From: JANXSS01 sp043729515
GTDB taxonomy: Bacteria; Pseudomonadota; Gammaproteobacteria; Burkholderiales; Burkholderiaceae_D
Direction: 5' to 3'
DNA: 15,252 nt
Assembly (NCBI GenBank): GCA_043729515.1
Contig: JAYTLK010000209.1
Coordinates: 1 to 15,252 of the forward strand
Shown here piece by piece: positions 7,302-15,052 of the stretch (position 1 is its first letter; the number at the start of each line of letters is the position of its first letter). The position numbers and the translations under genes were made by a program. The notes below the pieces were generated by a model, which searched no databases, was not told where the DNA came from, and worked only from the letters and a program-made list of their open reading frames with translations.

Positions 7302-8224
7302 CCGACAACCTGCAAAAGTTTCTATTCGAAGGCGCGCCGGTACGCGGCGAACTGGTCGAGCTTTCATCGACATGGCAACAGGTCCTGTCACACCGTGCCT
7401 ATCCGCAACCGGTGCAAACGTTGCTGGGCCAGATGCTGGCAGCCGCCGCGCTGTTGTCAGCGAACCTGAAATTCAATGGCGTGATCGTCATGCAGATCCA
7501 TGGTGACGGTCCCGTGAAACTGCTGGTGGTGGAATGCGACGCCCAGCTGCAGATGCGCGCCACGGCCAAGCTCACCGACGGCGCCGTGATCGCGGATGAC
7601 GCCGATCTGACGCAGCTGGTCAACCGCAACGGGCACGGCCGGTTCGTCATCACGCTCGACCCGAAGAACAAGTTGCCCGGCCAGCAGGCCTATCAGGGCA
7701 TCGTGCCGCTTGATGGCGATACGGTTGCCACCGTCATCGAACACTACATGCTGCGCTCCGAACAGCTTGATACCCGCCTCTGGCTGGCAGCCGATGGGCA
7801 GGTATCGCGCGGATTGCTGTTGCAAAAATTACCGAATCACGGCGGCACCGAGGCGCCGGTCGGCGAAGAACTGGAAACCTGGGACCGCACCGTCATGCTG
7901 GCCTCCACCCTCAAGACCGAGGAGTTGCTGACAACCGATATCGCCACGCTGCTGCGGCGCCTGTTCTGGGAAGAGACGGTGCGCGTATTCGAGCCCTTGC
8001 ATCCTGTGTTTCAGTGCAGCTGCAACCGCGAAAAAGTCGGCAACATGCTGAAGATGCTCGGCAAACCGGAGATCGACGAAGCGATCGCCGAACTAGGCAA
8101 ACTGGAAATCGACTGTGATTTTTGTGGACAGCACTATGCATTCGACAAGGTCGATTGTGCGCAGTTGTTTGCAGTGGAAATGCCGGTCGAGGCGCTGTTG
8201 CCGCCGAGCGAACAACGCCACTAG
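7298..8224 (+). CDS. hslO: Hsp33 redox-regulated chaperone
   Basis: A 308-residue Hsp33, a cytosolic holdase activated by oxidation when its zinc-bound cysteines form disulfides and the linker unfolds. All four conserved cysteines are present as C-x-C (Cys240, Cys242 in QCSCNREKV) and C-x-x-C (Cys273, Cys276 in CDFCGQHY). The N-terminal substrate-binding domain has the expected G.VRGE..EL beginning. The ATG at 7298 overlaps the previous stop (ATGA); an upstream in-frame ATG at 7265 lies inside the gamma-CA gene and adds 11 residues unlike the family. Its stop TAG shares the palindrome CTAG with the converging ftsB gene. Pairing with a gamma-CA-like protein has no settled meaning. Confidence 0.95.
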   Translation: MTDNLQKFLFEGAPVRGELVELSSTWQQVLSHRAYPQPVQTLLGQMLAAAALLSANLKFNGVIVMQIHGDGPVKLLVVECDAQLQMRATAKLTDGAVIADDADLTQLVNRNGHGRFVITLDPKNKLPGQQAYQGIVPLDGDTVATVIEHYMLRSEQLDTRLWLAADGQVSRGLLLQKLPNHGGTEAPVGEELETWDRTVMLASTLKTEELLTTDIATLLRRLFWEETVRVFEPLHPVFQCSCNREKVGNMLKMLGKPEIDEAIAELGKLEIDCDFCGQHYAFDKVDCAQLFAVEMPVEALLPPSEQRH

Positions 8225-8565
8225 GGCTTGACTGGACCGCCGGCTGGTGATCTCGTCGGCGGCGCAGGCGACACATGGGGCGCAGACTGCGCATTCGGGT
8301 CGAGGATCTGCACGAAAATTTCGGTATCCTTGATCATGCCGAGTTCGAACCGGGCGCGTTCCTCGACGGCGCCGGTGCCCTGCTTCAGGTCGGCAACTTC
8401 CGAGCCAAGCTTCGCATTGCGCGCCTTCAGTTCATCGTTCTTCCGGGTTGCTGCAGCCACCTGCTTGTCGAGATCCCACACACGCAGCCAGCCGCCCTTG
8501 CCGAGCCAGAGCGGAAACTGGATCAGCAGGAGCAGCGCGGTCAGGCAGATGAGAATCAGGCGCAT
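8221..8565 (-). CDS. ftsB: Cell division protein FtsB
   Basis: A 114-residue bitopic division protein. A single membrane helix (about 3-20) is followed by the family motif LWLGKGG and a periplasmic coiled coil (about 32-66, ending in LKQGTGAVEERAR.ELGMIK). FtsB forms the FtsQLB complex, which links Z-ring assembly to activation of septal synthesis by FtsWI. The tail after about residue 92 is rich in Pro, Ser and Ala, longer than in E. coli FtsB and probably disordered. The gene follows eno on the same strand with a 109-base gap holding a strong hairpin, the usual eno-ftsB order in proteobacteria. Its TAG stop lies in the CTAG shared with hslO. The ATG at 8565 is set by the start of the membrane helix; the ribosome site is weak. 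Confidence 0.93.
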   Translation of the reverse strand: MRLILICLTALLLLIQFPLWLGKGGWLRVWDLDKQVAAATRKNDELKARNAKLGSEVADLKQGTGAVEERARFELGMIKDTEIFVQILDPNAQSAPHVSPAPPTRSPAGGPVKP

Positions 8566-8637
8566 CGGAGACTCAGCAATAGTGGCAACATCGGCGGCAT
8601 CAACTGGTCCGGCCGGAGAAGCCGCGGCATGACAAAG

Positions 8638-8667
8638 CCGACAGCACCGGACGCCCGGCGCTGTCGG
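8638..8667 (-). terminator. Strong hairpin between eno and ftsB
   Basis: A 13-bp stem with one G.U pair and a 4-base loop: CCGACAGC plus GCCGG pairs with CCGGT plus GCTGTCGG on the minus strand. It begins 7 bases after the eno stop and is followed by only a broken T-run (CTTTGTC). It may partly terminate or stabilise the 3' end of the eno mRNA, reducing read-through into ftsB. Confidence 0.55.
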
Positions 8668-8674
8668 ATTGCGC

Positions 8675-9958
8675 TCACTTCAGGTTATAAAAGGCATGGC
8701 GGCCCGGATAACTGGCAATGTCGCCCAGGTCTTCCTCGATGCGCAGCAACTGGTTGTACTTGGCCATCCGGTCCGAACGGGACAGTGAGCCGGTCTTGAT
8801 CTGCAGGGCATTGGTGCCGACGGCGATATCGGCAATCGTCGAATCTTCGGTCTCGCCTGACCGATGCGAAATGACGGCGGTGTATCCGGCCCGCTTGGCC
8901 ATTTCGATGGCGGAAAACGTTTCCGTCAGCGTGCCGATCTGATTGATCTTGATCAGGATCGAGTTGGCGATATTTTTCTGGATGCCTTCACGCAGGATGC
9001 GGGTATTGGTGACGAACAGATCATCGCCCACCAACTGGATTTTCTTGCCGAGCGCTTGCGTGTGGGCAGCCCAGCCATCCCAGTCGTTTTCGGCCATGCC
9101 GTCTTCGATCGAGATGATCGGATACTTGTCGCACCAGGTGCCGAGCAGATTGGTGAAGTCGGCTGCGTTGAGGCTCATCCCTTCGCCGCCCAACTGGTAT
9201 TTGCCGTCCTTGTAGAACTCGCTGGCGGCGCAATCAAGACCGAGCGCGATCTGCGTGCCGGGTTCGTAACCGGCCTGCTCGATGGCCTGGATGATCAGCT
9301 TGATGGCCGCTTCATGATTGGCCACCGACGGCGCGAAGCCGCCTTCGTCGCCGACCGCGGTCGACAGGTTCTGGCCGGCCAGGATTTTTTTCAACGTATG
9401 GAACACTTCCGCGCCATACCGGATCGCTTCCTTGAAACTCGGCGCCCCGACCGGGATGATCATGAACTCCTGGATATCGAGGTTGTTGTTGGCATGGGCA
9501 CCGCCGTTGATGACGTTCATCATCGGCACCGGCATTTGCATCGCGCCCGAGCCGCCGAAATAGCGGTACAGCGGCAGGCCGGATTCTTCGGCCGCGGCCT
9601 TTGCCACGGCCATCGACACCGCCAGCGTCGCATTCGCGCCCAGGCGGGCCTTGTTGTCGGTGCCGTCCAGATCAATCAGCGTGCGATCCAGGAATGCCTG
9701 TTCGTTGGCGTCGAGGCCCATGATGGCTTCGGAAATCTCGGTATTGATGTTTTCGCAGGCTTTCAGGACACCCTTGCCGAAATAGCGCTGGCTGTCGCCG
9801 TCGCGCAGCTCGATGGCTTCGCGTGAGCCGGTCGAGGCACCCGATGGCACGGCCGCGCGGCCCATGACGCCGGACTCCAGCAGGACGTCGCATTCGACGG
9901 TCGGATTACCACGGGAATCGATGATCTCGCGACCGATGATGTCAACAATTGCGCTCAT
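8675..9958 (-). CDS. eno: Enolase
   Basis: A full-length 427-residue enolase. It converts 2-phosphoglycerate to phosphoenolpyruvate in glycolysis with Mg2+, and in many bacteria also sits in the RNA degradosome. Visible residues are His155 (NGGAHANN), Glu205 in GDEGGFAP, metal ligands Asp242, Glu285 and Asp312, and catalytic Lys337 in the signature ILIKINQIGTLTET; SHRSGETED follows at 364-372. The start ATG at 9958 has GGAGAAG six bases upstream. It lies between kdsA (128-base gap) and ftsB on the same strand. The gap to kdsA probably carries its own promoter, but I could not place one with confidence. Confidence 0.98.
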   Translation of the reverse strand: MSAIVDIIGREIIDSRGNPTVECDVLLESGVMGRAAVPSGASTGSREAIELRDGDSQRYFGKGVLKACENINTEISEAIMGLDANEQAFLDRTLIDLDGTDNKARLGANATLAVSMAVAKAAAEESGLPLYRYFGGSGAMQMPVPMMNVINGGAHANNNLDIQEFMIIPVGAPSFKEAIRYGAEVFHTLKKILAGQNLSTAVGDEGGFAPSVANHEAAIKLIIQAIEQAGYEPGTQIALGLDCAASEFYKDGKYQLGGEGMSLNAADFTNLLGTWCDKYPIISIEDGMAENDWDGWAAHTQALGKKIQLVGDDLFVTNTRILREGIQKNIANSILIKINQIGTLTETFSAIEMAKRAGYTAVISHRSGETEDSTIADIAVGTNALQIKTGSLSRSDRMAKYNQLLRIEEDLGDIASYPGRHAFYNLK

Positions 9959-10086
9959 TTGCTTCTCCAGAAAACAACATTGAAATTCAGTGTGCTGCGC
10001 GGCGAGCGGTGCATGCGCCGGTAACCGTGTTCGGCGCCCGGTGTGACCGCGTGCTGCGCTCGGCGCGATGGGCCACGCGTCACCCG

Positions 10087-10941
10087 TCAGGCGAAATCGG
10101 ACTCCATGAAGCCGTTTTTCTTGATCACACGATCGAGGTCCACCAGCGTTGCCAACAATTCGCGCATGCGGTCCAGCGGCACCGCATTCGGCCCGTCGGA
10201 TTTTGCTTCCGCCGGATTCGGATGGGTTTCCATGAACAGGCCGGCGATGCCGACCGCCACGGCCGCGCGCGCCAGGACCGGGACGAATTCCCGCTGGCCG
10301 CCTGAAGTCGTGCCCTGCCCACCTGGCAACTGCACCGAGTGGGTCGCATCGAAGACCACCGGGCAGGCACTTTCACGCATGATCGCCAGCGAGCGCATGT
10401 CGGAGACCAGATTGTTGTAGCCGAAAGAAGCGCCACGTTCGCAGGCCATGAACCGGTCCTCCGACAATCCGGCCGCCCGTGCGGCATCGCGCGCCTTGCC
10501 GATCACGTGCTGCATGTCGTGCGGTGCGAGAAACTGGCCCTTCTTGATGTTGACCGGCTTGCCCGAGACGGCACAAGCCTGGATGAAATCGGTCTGCCGG
10601 CACAGGAAGGCCGGCGTCTGCAACACATCGACCACGGCTGACACGGCGGGCACTTCCTCGATGGCGTGGATGTCGGTCAGGATCGGCACGCCGATCTGGC
10701 GTTTGACGTCGGCCAGAATCTCCAGGCCCTTCTCCATCCCAAGACCACGAAATGAGGTGCCGGACGAGCGATTCGCCTTGTCGAACGACGACTTGTAAAT
10801 GAAAGGAATGCCAAGCGCCGACGTGATTTCCTTTAACCTGCCGGCCGTATCGAACGCCATCTGACGCGACTCGATCACGCAGGGGCCGGCGATCAGAAAA
10901 AACGGCTGATCGAGGCCGACATCGAATCCACACAGCTTCAT
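10087..10941 (-). CDS. kdsA: KDO-8-phosphate synthase, metal-ligand (Cys) type
   Basis: A 284-residue 3-deoxy-D-manno-octulosonate-8-phosphate synthase. It condenses phosphoenolpyruvate with arabinose-5-phosphate to make KDO for the LPS inner core. Family motifs are KSSFDKANRSS (50-60), FLCRQTD (112-118) and SVQLPGG (202-208). The loop AGPC places Cys21 where E. coli KdsA has Asn; with His201, Glu238 and Asp249 it forms the four-ligand set of metal-dependent enzymes such as that of Aquifex. Its ATG overlaps the pyrG stop (ATGA), implying translational coupling. The substrate PEP is the product of enolase, encoded next door. The protein is complete. Confidence 0.96.
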   Translation of the reverse strand: MKLCGFDVGLDQPFFLIAGPCVIESRQMAFDTAGRLKEITSALGIPFIYKSSFDKANRSSGTSFRGLGMEKGLEILADVKRQIGVPILTDIHAIEEVPAVSAVVDVLQTPAFLCRQTDFIQACAVSGKPVNIKKGQFLAPHDMQHVIGKARDAARAAGLSEDRFMACERGASFGYNNLVSDMRSLAIMRESACPVVFDATHSVQLPGGQGTTSGGQREFVPVLARAAVAVGIAGLFMETHPNPAEAKSDGPNAVPLDRMRELLATLVDLDRVIKKNGFMESDFA

Positions 10942-12599
10942 GCCGCTTTCCTTTGCTCGGCCGATGCCTCTTTATGCGCCAGCGCCGCCTTGATGAAGGA
11001 AATGAACAGCGGGTGGCCATCGCGTGGCGTCGATTTGAATTCCGGATGGTATTGCACGCCGACGTACCAGGGATGCGCGTTCTCGCCAGTGCGGGGCAGC
11101 TCCATGATCTCGCATAGGTCTTCGGTAGGCGTGCGGGCAGATACGATCAAGCCCGCTTCCTCGACGCGTCCGAGATAATGATTATTGGCTTCATAGCGAT
11201 GCCGATGCCGCTCGGTGACCACGCTGCCATAGATTTCGGCAGCCAGCGTGCCCGGCTTCACGGCGCAGGTCTGCGCACCCAGGCGCATGGTGCCGCCCAG
11301 GTCGGAATTGATGTCGCGTTTTTCGACCTTGCCGTCGTGGTTCTGCCATTCGTTGATCAGGGCCACCACCGGTTGTTCGGTCTCGGCATCGAATTCTGTG
11401 GAATTCGCCTTGCTCAGGCCGGCCATGTTGCGTGCATATTCGATCAGCGCGACCTGCATGCCCAGGCAAATGCCGAGATACGGGATGCCGTGCTCGCGGG
11501 CGAACCGGGCCGCCGCAATTTTTCCCTCGACGCCACGCTTGCCGAAACCGCCCGGCACCAGGATCGCATCGTATTTTGCCAAGGCGCCCGGACCACGGGT
11601 TTCGATATCCTCGGAATCCAGATATTCGATGTTGACCCGGCTTTCGGTATGAATGCCAGCGTGGCGCAGCGCTTCGGTCAAGGATTTGTACGACTCGGTC
11701 AAGTCGACATATTTGCCGACCATGCCAATGGTGACTTCGGTCTTCGGATTTTCCAGTGCATGCACCAGCTTGCTCCACATCGATAGATCCGCCGGCTTTG
11801 GATCGAGGCCGAGCTTCTCGCAGACGATCCGGTCCAGGCCCTGGTCGAACAGCATCTGCGGAATCTTGTAGATCGTGTCGGCATCCCAGACCGAGATGAC
11901 GGCATCTTCCTGCACGTTCGAGAACAGCGAAATCTTGGCCCGTTCGTCGTCCGGAATCGGGCGGTCGGCGCGGCACAACAAGGCGTCCGGCGAGATGCCG
12001 ATCTCGCGCAGCTTCTGCACGCTGTGCTGGGTCGGCTTGGTCTTCAACTCGCCGGCCGATACCAGATACGGTACCAGCGTCAGGTGCACGAAGGCAGCGG
12101 CGTTGCGGCCGGCACGCAGGCTCAGCTGGCGCGCAGCTTCCAGGAACGGCAGTGATTCGATGTCGCCCACGGTGCCGCCGATTTCCACCAGCGCCACGTC
12201 GAACCCTTCGGCGCCACGATGAATGTAATCCTGGATTTCATTGGTAATGTGCGGAATCACCTGTACGGTCTTGCCCAGATACTCGCCCCGGCGTTCCTTG
12301 CGGATCACCGATTCATAAATCTGGCCGGTGGTGAAGTTGTTCACCTTGCGCATCTTGGCGCTGATGAAGCGCTCGTAGTGTCCGAGATCGAGATCGGTCT
12401 CGGCGCCGTCGTCGGTGACGAACACTTCGCCGTGCTGGAACGGGCTCATCGTGCCGGGGTCGACGTTGATGTAGGGATCGAGCTTCAGGAGAGTGACTTT
12501 GAGGCCGCGCGATTCGAGAATGGCAGCGAGAGAAGCGGCGGCAATTCCCTTGCCCAGGGAAGAGACAACGCCGCCGGTGACGAACACGAACTTGGTCAT
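10938..12599 (-). CDS. pyrG: CTP synthase
   Basis: A 553-residue glutamine-hydrolysing CTP synthase, which converts UTP to CTP with ATP and ammonia. The N-terminal synthetase domain has the P-loop GGVVSSLGKG (9-18) and the DPYINVDPGTMSP stretch (41-53). The C-terminal glutaminase domain has the nucleophile Cys378 (GICLGMQ) and the triad partners His518 and Glu520 (YHPE). The ATG at 12599 (MTKFVFVTGG) matches the invariant family start. A longer in-frame extension to 12725 would pass through the promoter region and is rejected. It is the first gene of a pyrG-kdsA pair with an ATGA overlap. A TATAAT lies about 38 bases upstream. Confidence 0.97.
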   Translation of the reverse strand: MTKFVFVTGGVVSSLGKGIAAASLAAILESRGLKVTLLKLDPYINVDPGTMSPFQHGEVFVTDDGAETDLDLGHYERFISAKMRKVNNFTTGQIYESVIRKERRGEYLGKTVQVIPHITNEIQDYIHRGAEGFDVALVEIGGTVGDIESLPFLEAARQLSLRAGRNAAAFVHLTLVPYLVSAGELKTKPTQHSVQKLREIGISPDALLCRADRPIPDDERAKISLFSNVQEDAVISVWDADTIYKIPQMLFDQGLDRIVCEKLGLDPKPADLSMWSKLVHALENPKTEVTIGMVGKYVDLTESYKSLTEALRHAGIHTESRVNIEYLDSEDIETRGPGALAKYDAILVPGGFGKRGVEGKIAAARFAREHGIPYLGICLGMQVALIEYARNMAGLSKANSTEFDAETEQPVVALINEWQNHDGKVEKRDINSDLGGTMRLGAQTCAVKPGTLAAEIYGSVVTERHRHRYEANNHYLGRVEEAGLIVSARTPTEDLCEIMELPRTGENAHPWYVGVQYHPEFKSTPRDGHPLFISFIKAALAHKEASAEQRKAA

Positions 12600-12992
12600 T
12601 GCGAATGGTGCCGGACGGCACGTGCGGGAAAGGGGAATTATACCGCATGGGGGTGGCTGGACCGCTTGTTTGGACTGGCTGGGCACACTCCCAAGCCAGC
12701 CGATTCCGGGCTCCGTGCCGAGCATTTCACCGTTACCCGCTGCAAAGACAACTGGCGCGGTAATCCGCAGCTACACCTTTTTGACCGATAAAAACTTTAC
12801 AATGTTGAAACGCAATTTGCCTACGAATCCACCGCCAGAGTTGTCCACCCGATGGCGGCGCTGAACGCGGCAGGCAAGGCCAAACTGCTGGAAAAGCGCA
12901 TCGTGGCAAGCTGAGCCGGAAGTCACCCATCTGCTCACGCTTTTGGCCTGGATCCGACGACACACTTCTCGACTGCTCAAGAAAGATTTTGC
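12600..12992. other. Divergent intergenic region between pyrG and the L,D-transpeptidase, with a short coding-like frame
   Basis: The left end holds the pyrG promoter. Toward the transpeptidase, a plus-strand TACAAT (12798-12803) could be a -10 box. From 12792 to the TGA at 12912-12914 one plus-strand frame is open for 40 codons and ends in an Ala/Lys/Leu-rich stretch (LNAAGKAKLLEKRIVAS). It has no good start except an ATG at 12852 giving 20 residues. It may be chance or the remnant end of a lost gene. Confidence 0.4.
12637..12642 (-). promoter_or_regulatory. Candidate -10 box (TATAAT) for pyrG-kdsA
   Basis: A perfect minus-strand TATAAT, placing the transcription start near 12630 and a leader of about 30 bases before the pyrG ATG. 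The -35 region (GCGGTC-like at 17 bases) is poor. This placement also rules out the longer pyrG start. Confidence 0.5.
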
Positions 12993-14051
12993 ATGCCATC
13001 CATCACAACATCCAAGCTTCCTCGTTTCATGTTTTCAACGTCACTGCGAACAGTCATGACCGGTTTATGCCTGAGTACGATGATTTTCGCCGGACAAACC
13101 GCATGGGCGGCCAAGCCGCGCACTGCGGTTCAGGCATCCGCTGGCAAAGCGATCGACTTCGATGTCTTCAACAGTGCGACCGACAGCCCCTTGCTGCGTA
13201 ACGGCAACAAAGGACCTGCCGTGGCGCGAGCCCAAATTCTGCTGGACAGGGCATGGTTTTCGTGTGGGGAAATCGACGGCCGCTTTGCGTCGAACATGCA
13301 GCGCATCGTCAAGGCGTACCAGACGGCACGGGGCTTGCAAGTCACGGGTACGGTGACTTCGGAAACCTGGGCTTCCTTGCGTGAGGGGAGCGCCCCATTG
13401 CTGACGCGTTACGCAGTGACTGAAAAAGACTTGGCGGGACCTTTCGAGGCTACACCCGCGGCCATGGAGGAGCGCGCAAAAATGAAAGCCCTGGTGTACG
13501 AATCAGCGGACGAAGCGCTGGCCGAGAAATTTCACACGAGCATTGCCTACTTGAAACAGCTCAACGCTGGCCGGAAGATCGAAGGTGGTAAGGAAATCGT
13601 GGTCCCGAACGTTCTGGAGAACACGACACCAGTGAAGGCCACCTCGATTCGAATCGACAAATCGGAACGCGTGCTTTACGTGCTGGATAGCCAGCGACGG
13701 CCTGTAGCAGCATTTCCGATCAGCATCGGTAACGAAAAAAATGATCCACTGCCGCTTGGCACCATGGCGATCAAGAACGAAATCAAGAACCCGACCTACA
13801 CCTACAACCCTGTGTTGCTTAAAAATGCGCCAAAAGATGCACAGAAAGTTGACATCGCTGCGGGACCGAACAACCCCGTCGGCAGCATGTGGCTGGGACT
13901 GACCAAACCGCACTGGGGCATTCATGGCACGCCTTCACCCGCGAACGTGGGACATTCGGAAACCAATGGCTGCATCCACCTGACGAATTGGGATGCTGAA
14001 CGCCTGGCTACGCTGGTCAAGGCCGGCTTCAAGGTTGACGTCAAATCCTGA
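12993..14051 (+). CDS. Secreted L,D-transpeptidase (YkuD) with peptidoglycan-binding and LysM-like regions
   Basis: A 352-residue exported peptidoglycan enzyme. A signal peptide ends near AWAA (about residue 40). A PG_binding_1-like region (about 70-130, GPAVARAQILLDRAWF..G.IDGRF) and a LysM-like segment (about 172-206, ALAEKFHTSIAYLKQLNAGRKI) precede the YkuD domain (about 216-350). The catalytic motif is HWGIHGT, then GHSETNGCIHLTNWD with nucleophile Cys327 and His311; the usual SxGCxR reads TNGCIH here. YkuD enzymes make 3-3 cross-links or attach proteins to peptidoglycan. The ATG at 12993 has a weak AGAAAG site; an ATG at 13029 would give a more standard signal peptide and is a real alternative. 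It lies 8 bases upstream of an M23 peptidase gene, so an operon is likely. Confidence 0.9.
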   Translation: MPSITTSKLPRFMFSTSLRTVMTGLCLSTMIFAGQTAWAAKPRTAVQASAGKAIDFDVFNSATDSPLLRNGNKGPAVARAQILLDRAWFSCGEIDGRFASNMQRIVKAYQTARGLQVTGTVTSETWASLREGSAPLLTRYAVTEKDLAGPFEATPAAMEERAKMKALVYESADEALAEKFHTSIAYLKQLNAGRKIEGGKEIVVPNVLENTTPVKATSIRIDKSERVLYVLDSQRRPVAAFPISIGNEKNDPLPLGTMAIKNEIKNPTYTYNPVLLKNAPKDAQKVDIAAGPNNPVGSMWLGLTKPHWGIHGTPSPANVGHSETNGCIHLTNWDAERLATLVKAGFKVDVKS

Positions 14052-14059
14052 GGCAGTTG

Positions 14060-14686
14060 GTGTCCGCTCCCATCAGGAATTTTTTCATCGGCATTTGCGC
14101 ACTGATTGCATCGGTGGGTGCATGGACGCTAGGTCGATCTGAAGTGATGCGGCAAAAGGCGACTTCTTCCGCTGCGACCCGAGCTCTGCCGCCGATGGCC
14201 GTGCCACCCGCGTCGCTTGTCAATGAGCCAGACATCACCGCATTGCGGTTGCGCGCCCTGACCATCCCGTTACAGGGGACAACAGCGCCGCAACTCAAGG
14301 ACACTTTTACGCAAGCCCGGGCCGGGGGCGTCCCGCATGATGCGATCGACATCATGGCACCACGCGGTACCCCGGTGCTGGCGGTAGACGATGGCCGCAT
14401 TGCCAAGCTGTTTTTGAGCAAGGCTGGCGGCATCACTTTGTACCAGTTCGACCTGACCAGCCGCTACACCTACTACTACGCACACCTCGACAGGTATGCC
14501 GACGGCATGATCGAGGGAACCCCGGTGCGCAAGGGCCAGGTGCTTGGATATGTAGGCAGCACAGGTAATGCATCACCTGACGCGCCACATCTGCATTTTG
14601 CCCTTTTCAAGCTGGGACCTGAACGACAGTGGTGGCAAGGGGCAGCCTTGAATCCTTACCTCGTCTGGCAGCAGGGCAAGCCTTAG
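14060..14686 (+). CDS. M23 (LytM-type) metallopeptidase with N-terminal membrane anchor
   Basis: A 208-residue envelope protein with one N-terminal hydrophobic helix (about 8-22; signal anchor or signal peptide), a Pro/Ala linker and a LytM domain (about 70-205). All zinc and catalytic residues of active M23 enzymes are visible: His93 and Asp97 (HDAIDI), His142 (YAHLD), and His177-x-His179 (HLHF). It is therefore probably a true peptidoglycan endopeptidase, not an inactive amidase activator such as EnvC. I chose the GTG at 14060, six bases after AGG; a TTG at 14057 would add one residue. It follows the L,D-transpeptidase by 8 bases, suggesting that a 3-3 cross-linker and a hydrolase are made together. 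Confidence 0.9.
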   Translation: MSAPIRNFFIGICALIASVGAWTLGRSEVMRQKATSSAATRALPPMAVPPASLVNEPDITALRLRALTIPLQGTTAPQLKDTFTQARAGGVPHDAIDIMAPRGTPVLAVDDGRIAKLFLSKAGGITLYQFDLTSRYTYYYAHLDRYADGMIEGTPVRKGQVLGYVGSTGNASPDAPHLHFALFKLGPERQWWQGAALNPYLVWQQGKP

Positions 14687-15052
14687 GCGTTTGTGCGTAT
14701 CTGGTGCCCCGGATCCGGACTCTGCGCAGAGATTGATAAGCGCGGAGTCTGCCGATTGAATCGTCAAGCCGTGCACATCGCCTTGCAGGCTACTAGTCCA
14801 AGCGTGGAAATTTTTTTGCGAAGTGTCCGCCAGCCTGCAAAACGCAGCGGTTCTCTTGCCAGTTTCAGCATGGCGCGTCGGATGATCGTATCAAGGAGAC
14901 GCAGATCAATTCCTGGAACACGGGCATGGTTGGCTTGTCGTAGCGGTGATACTCACTCTGCCCTATTTAAAATTGATCGGCGCTTCCATAGCGATTGTCG
15001 GAAGGCTCCCTTTCAGGCAAATGTATTCGAGCATCTGCGCTAACGCACCTTT
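14687..15052. other. 366-base stretch without a recognisable gene
   Basis: Past the hairpin at 14718-14749 I see no convincing gene on either strand. A 116-codon plus frame (14693-15043) starts at GTG with no ribosome site; it is Arg/Ser-rich, like a chance frame. The segment about 14930-15030 faintly recalls the YSD...LPLRQTEGF region of IS5-type transposases when read at the nucleotide level with stops and gaps. This is a weak, memory-based resemblance only. Confidence 0.4.
14718..14749 (+). terminator. Hairpin after the L,D-transpeptidase/M23 pair
   Basis: GACTCTGCGC pairs with GCGCGGAGTC: 10 bp with one T.G wobble and a 12-base loop, starting 31 bases after the M23 stop. There is no T-run after it, so it may be a stabilising or Rho-associated 3' structure rather than an intrinsic terminator. 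Confidence 0.4.

Noticed and set aside
8864..9826. Plus-strand open frame of 320 codons
   Set aside because: Exact antisense of enolase.
12600..12725. 42-residue N-terminal extension of CTP synthase
   Set aside because: It would cover the TATAAT promoter and precedes the invariant MTKFVFVTGG start.
14764..14871. 35-codon minus-strand frame starting at ATG 14871
   Set aside because: Short, no ribosome site, no recognisable features.
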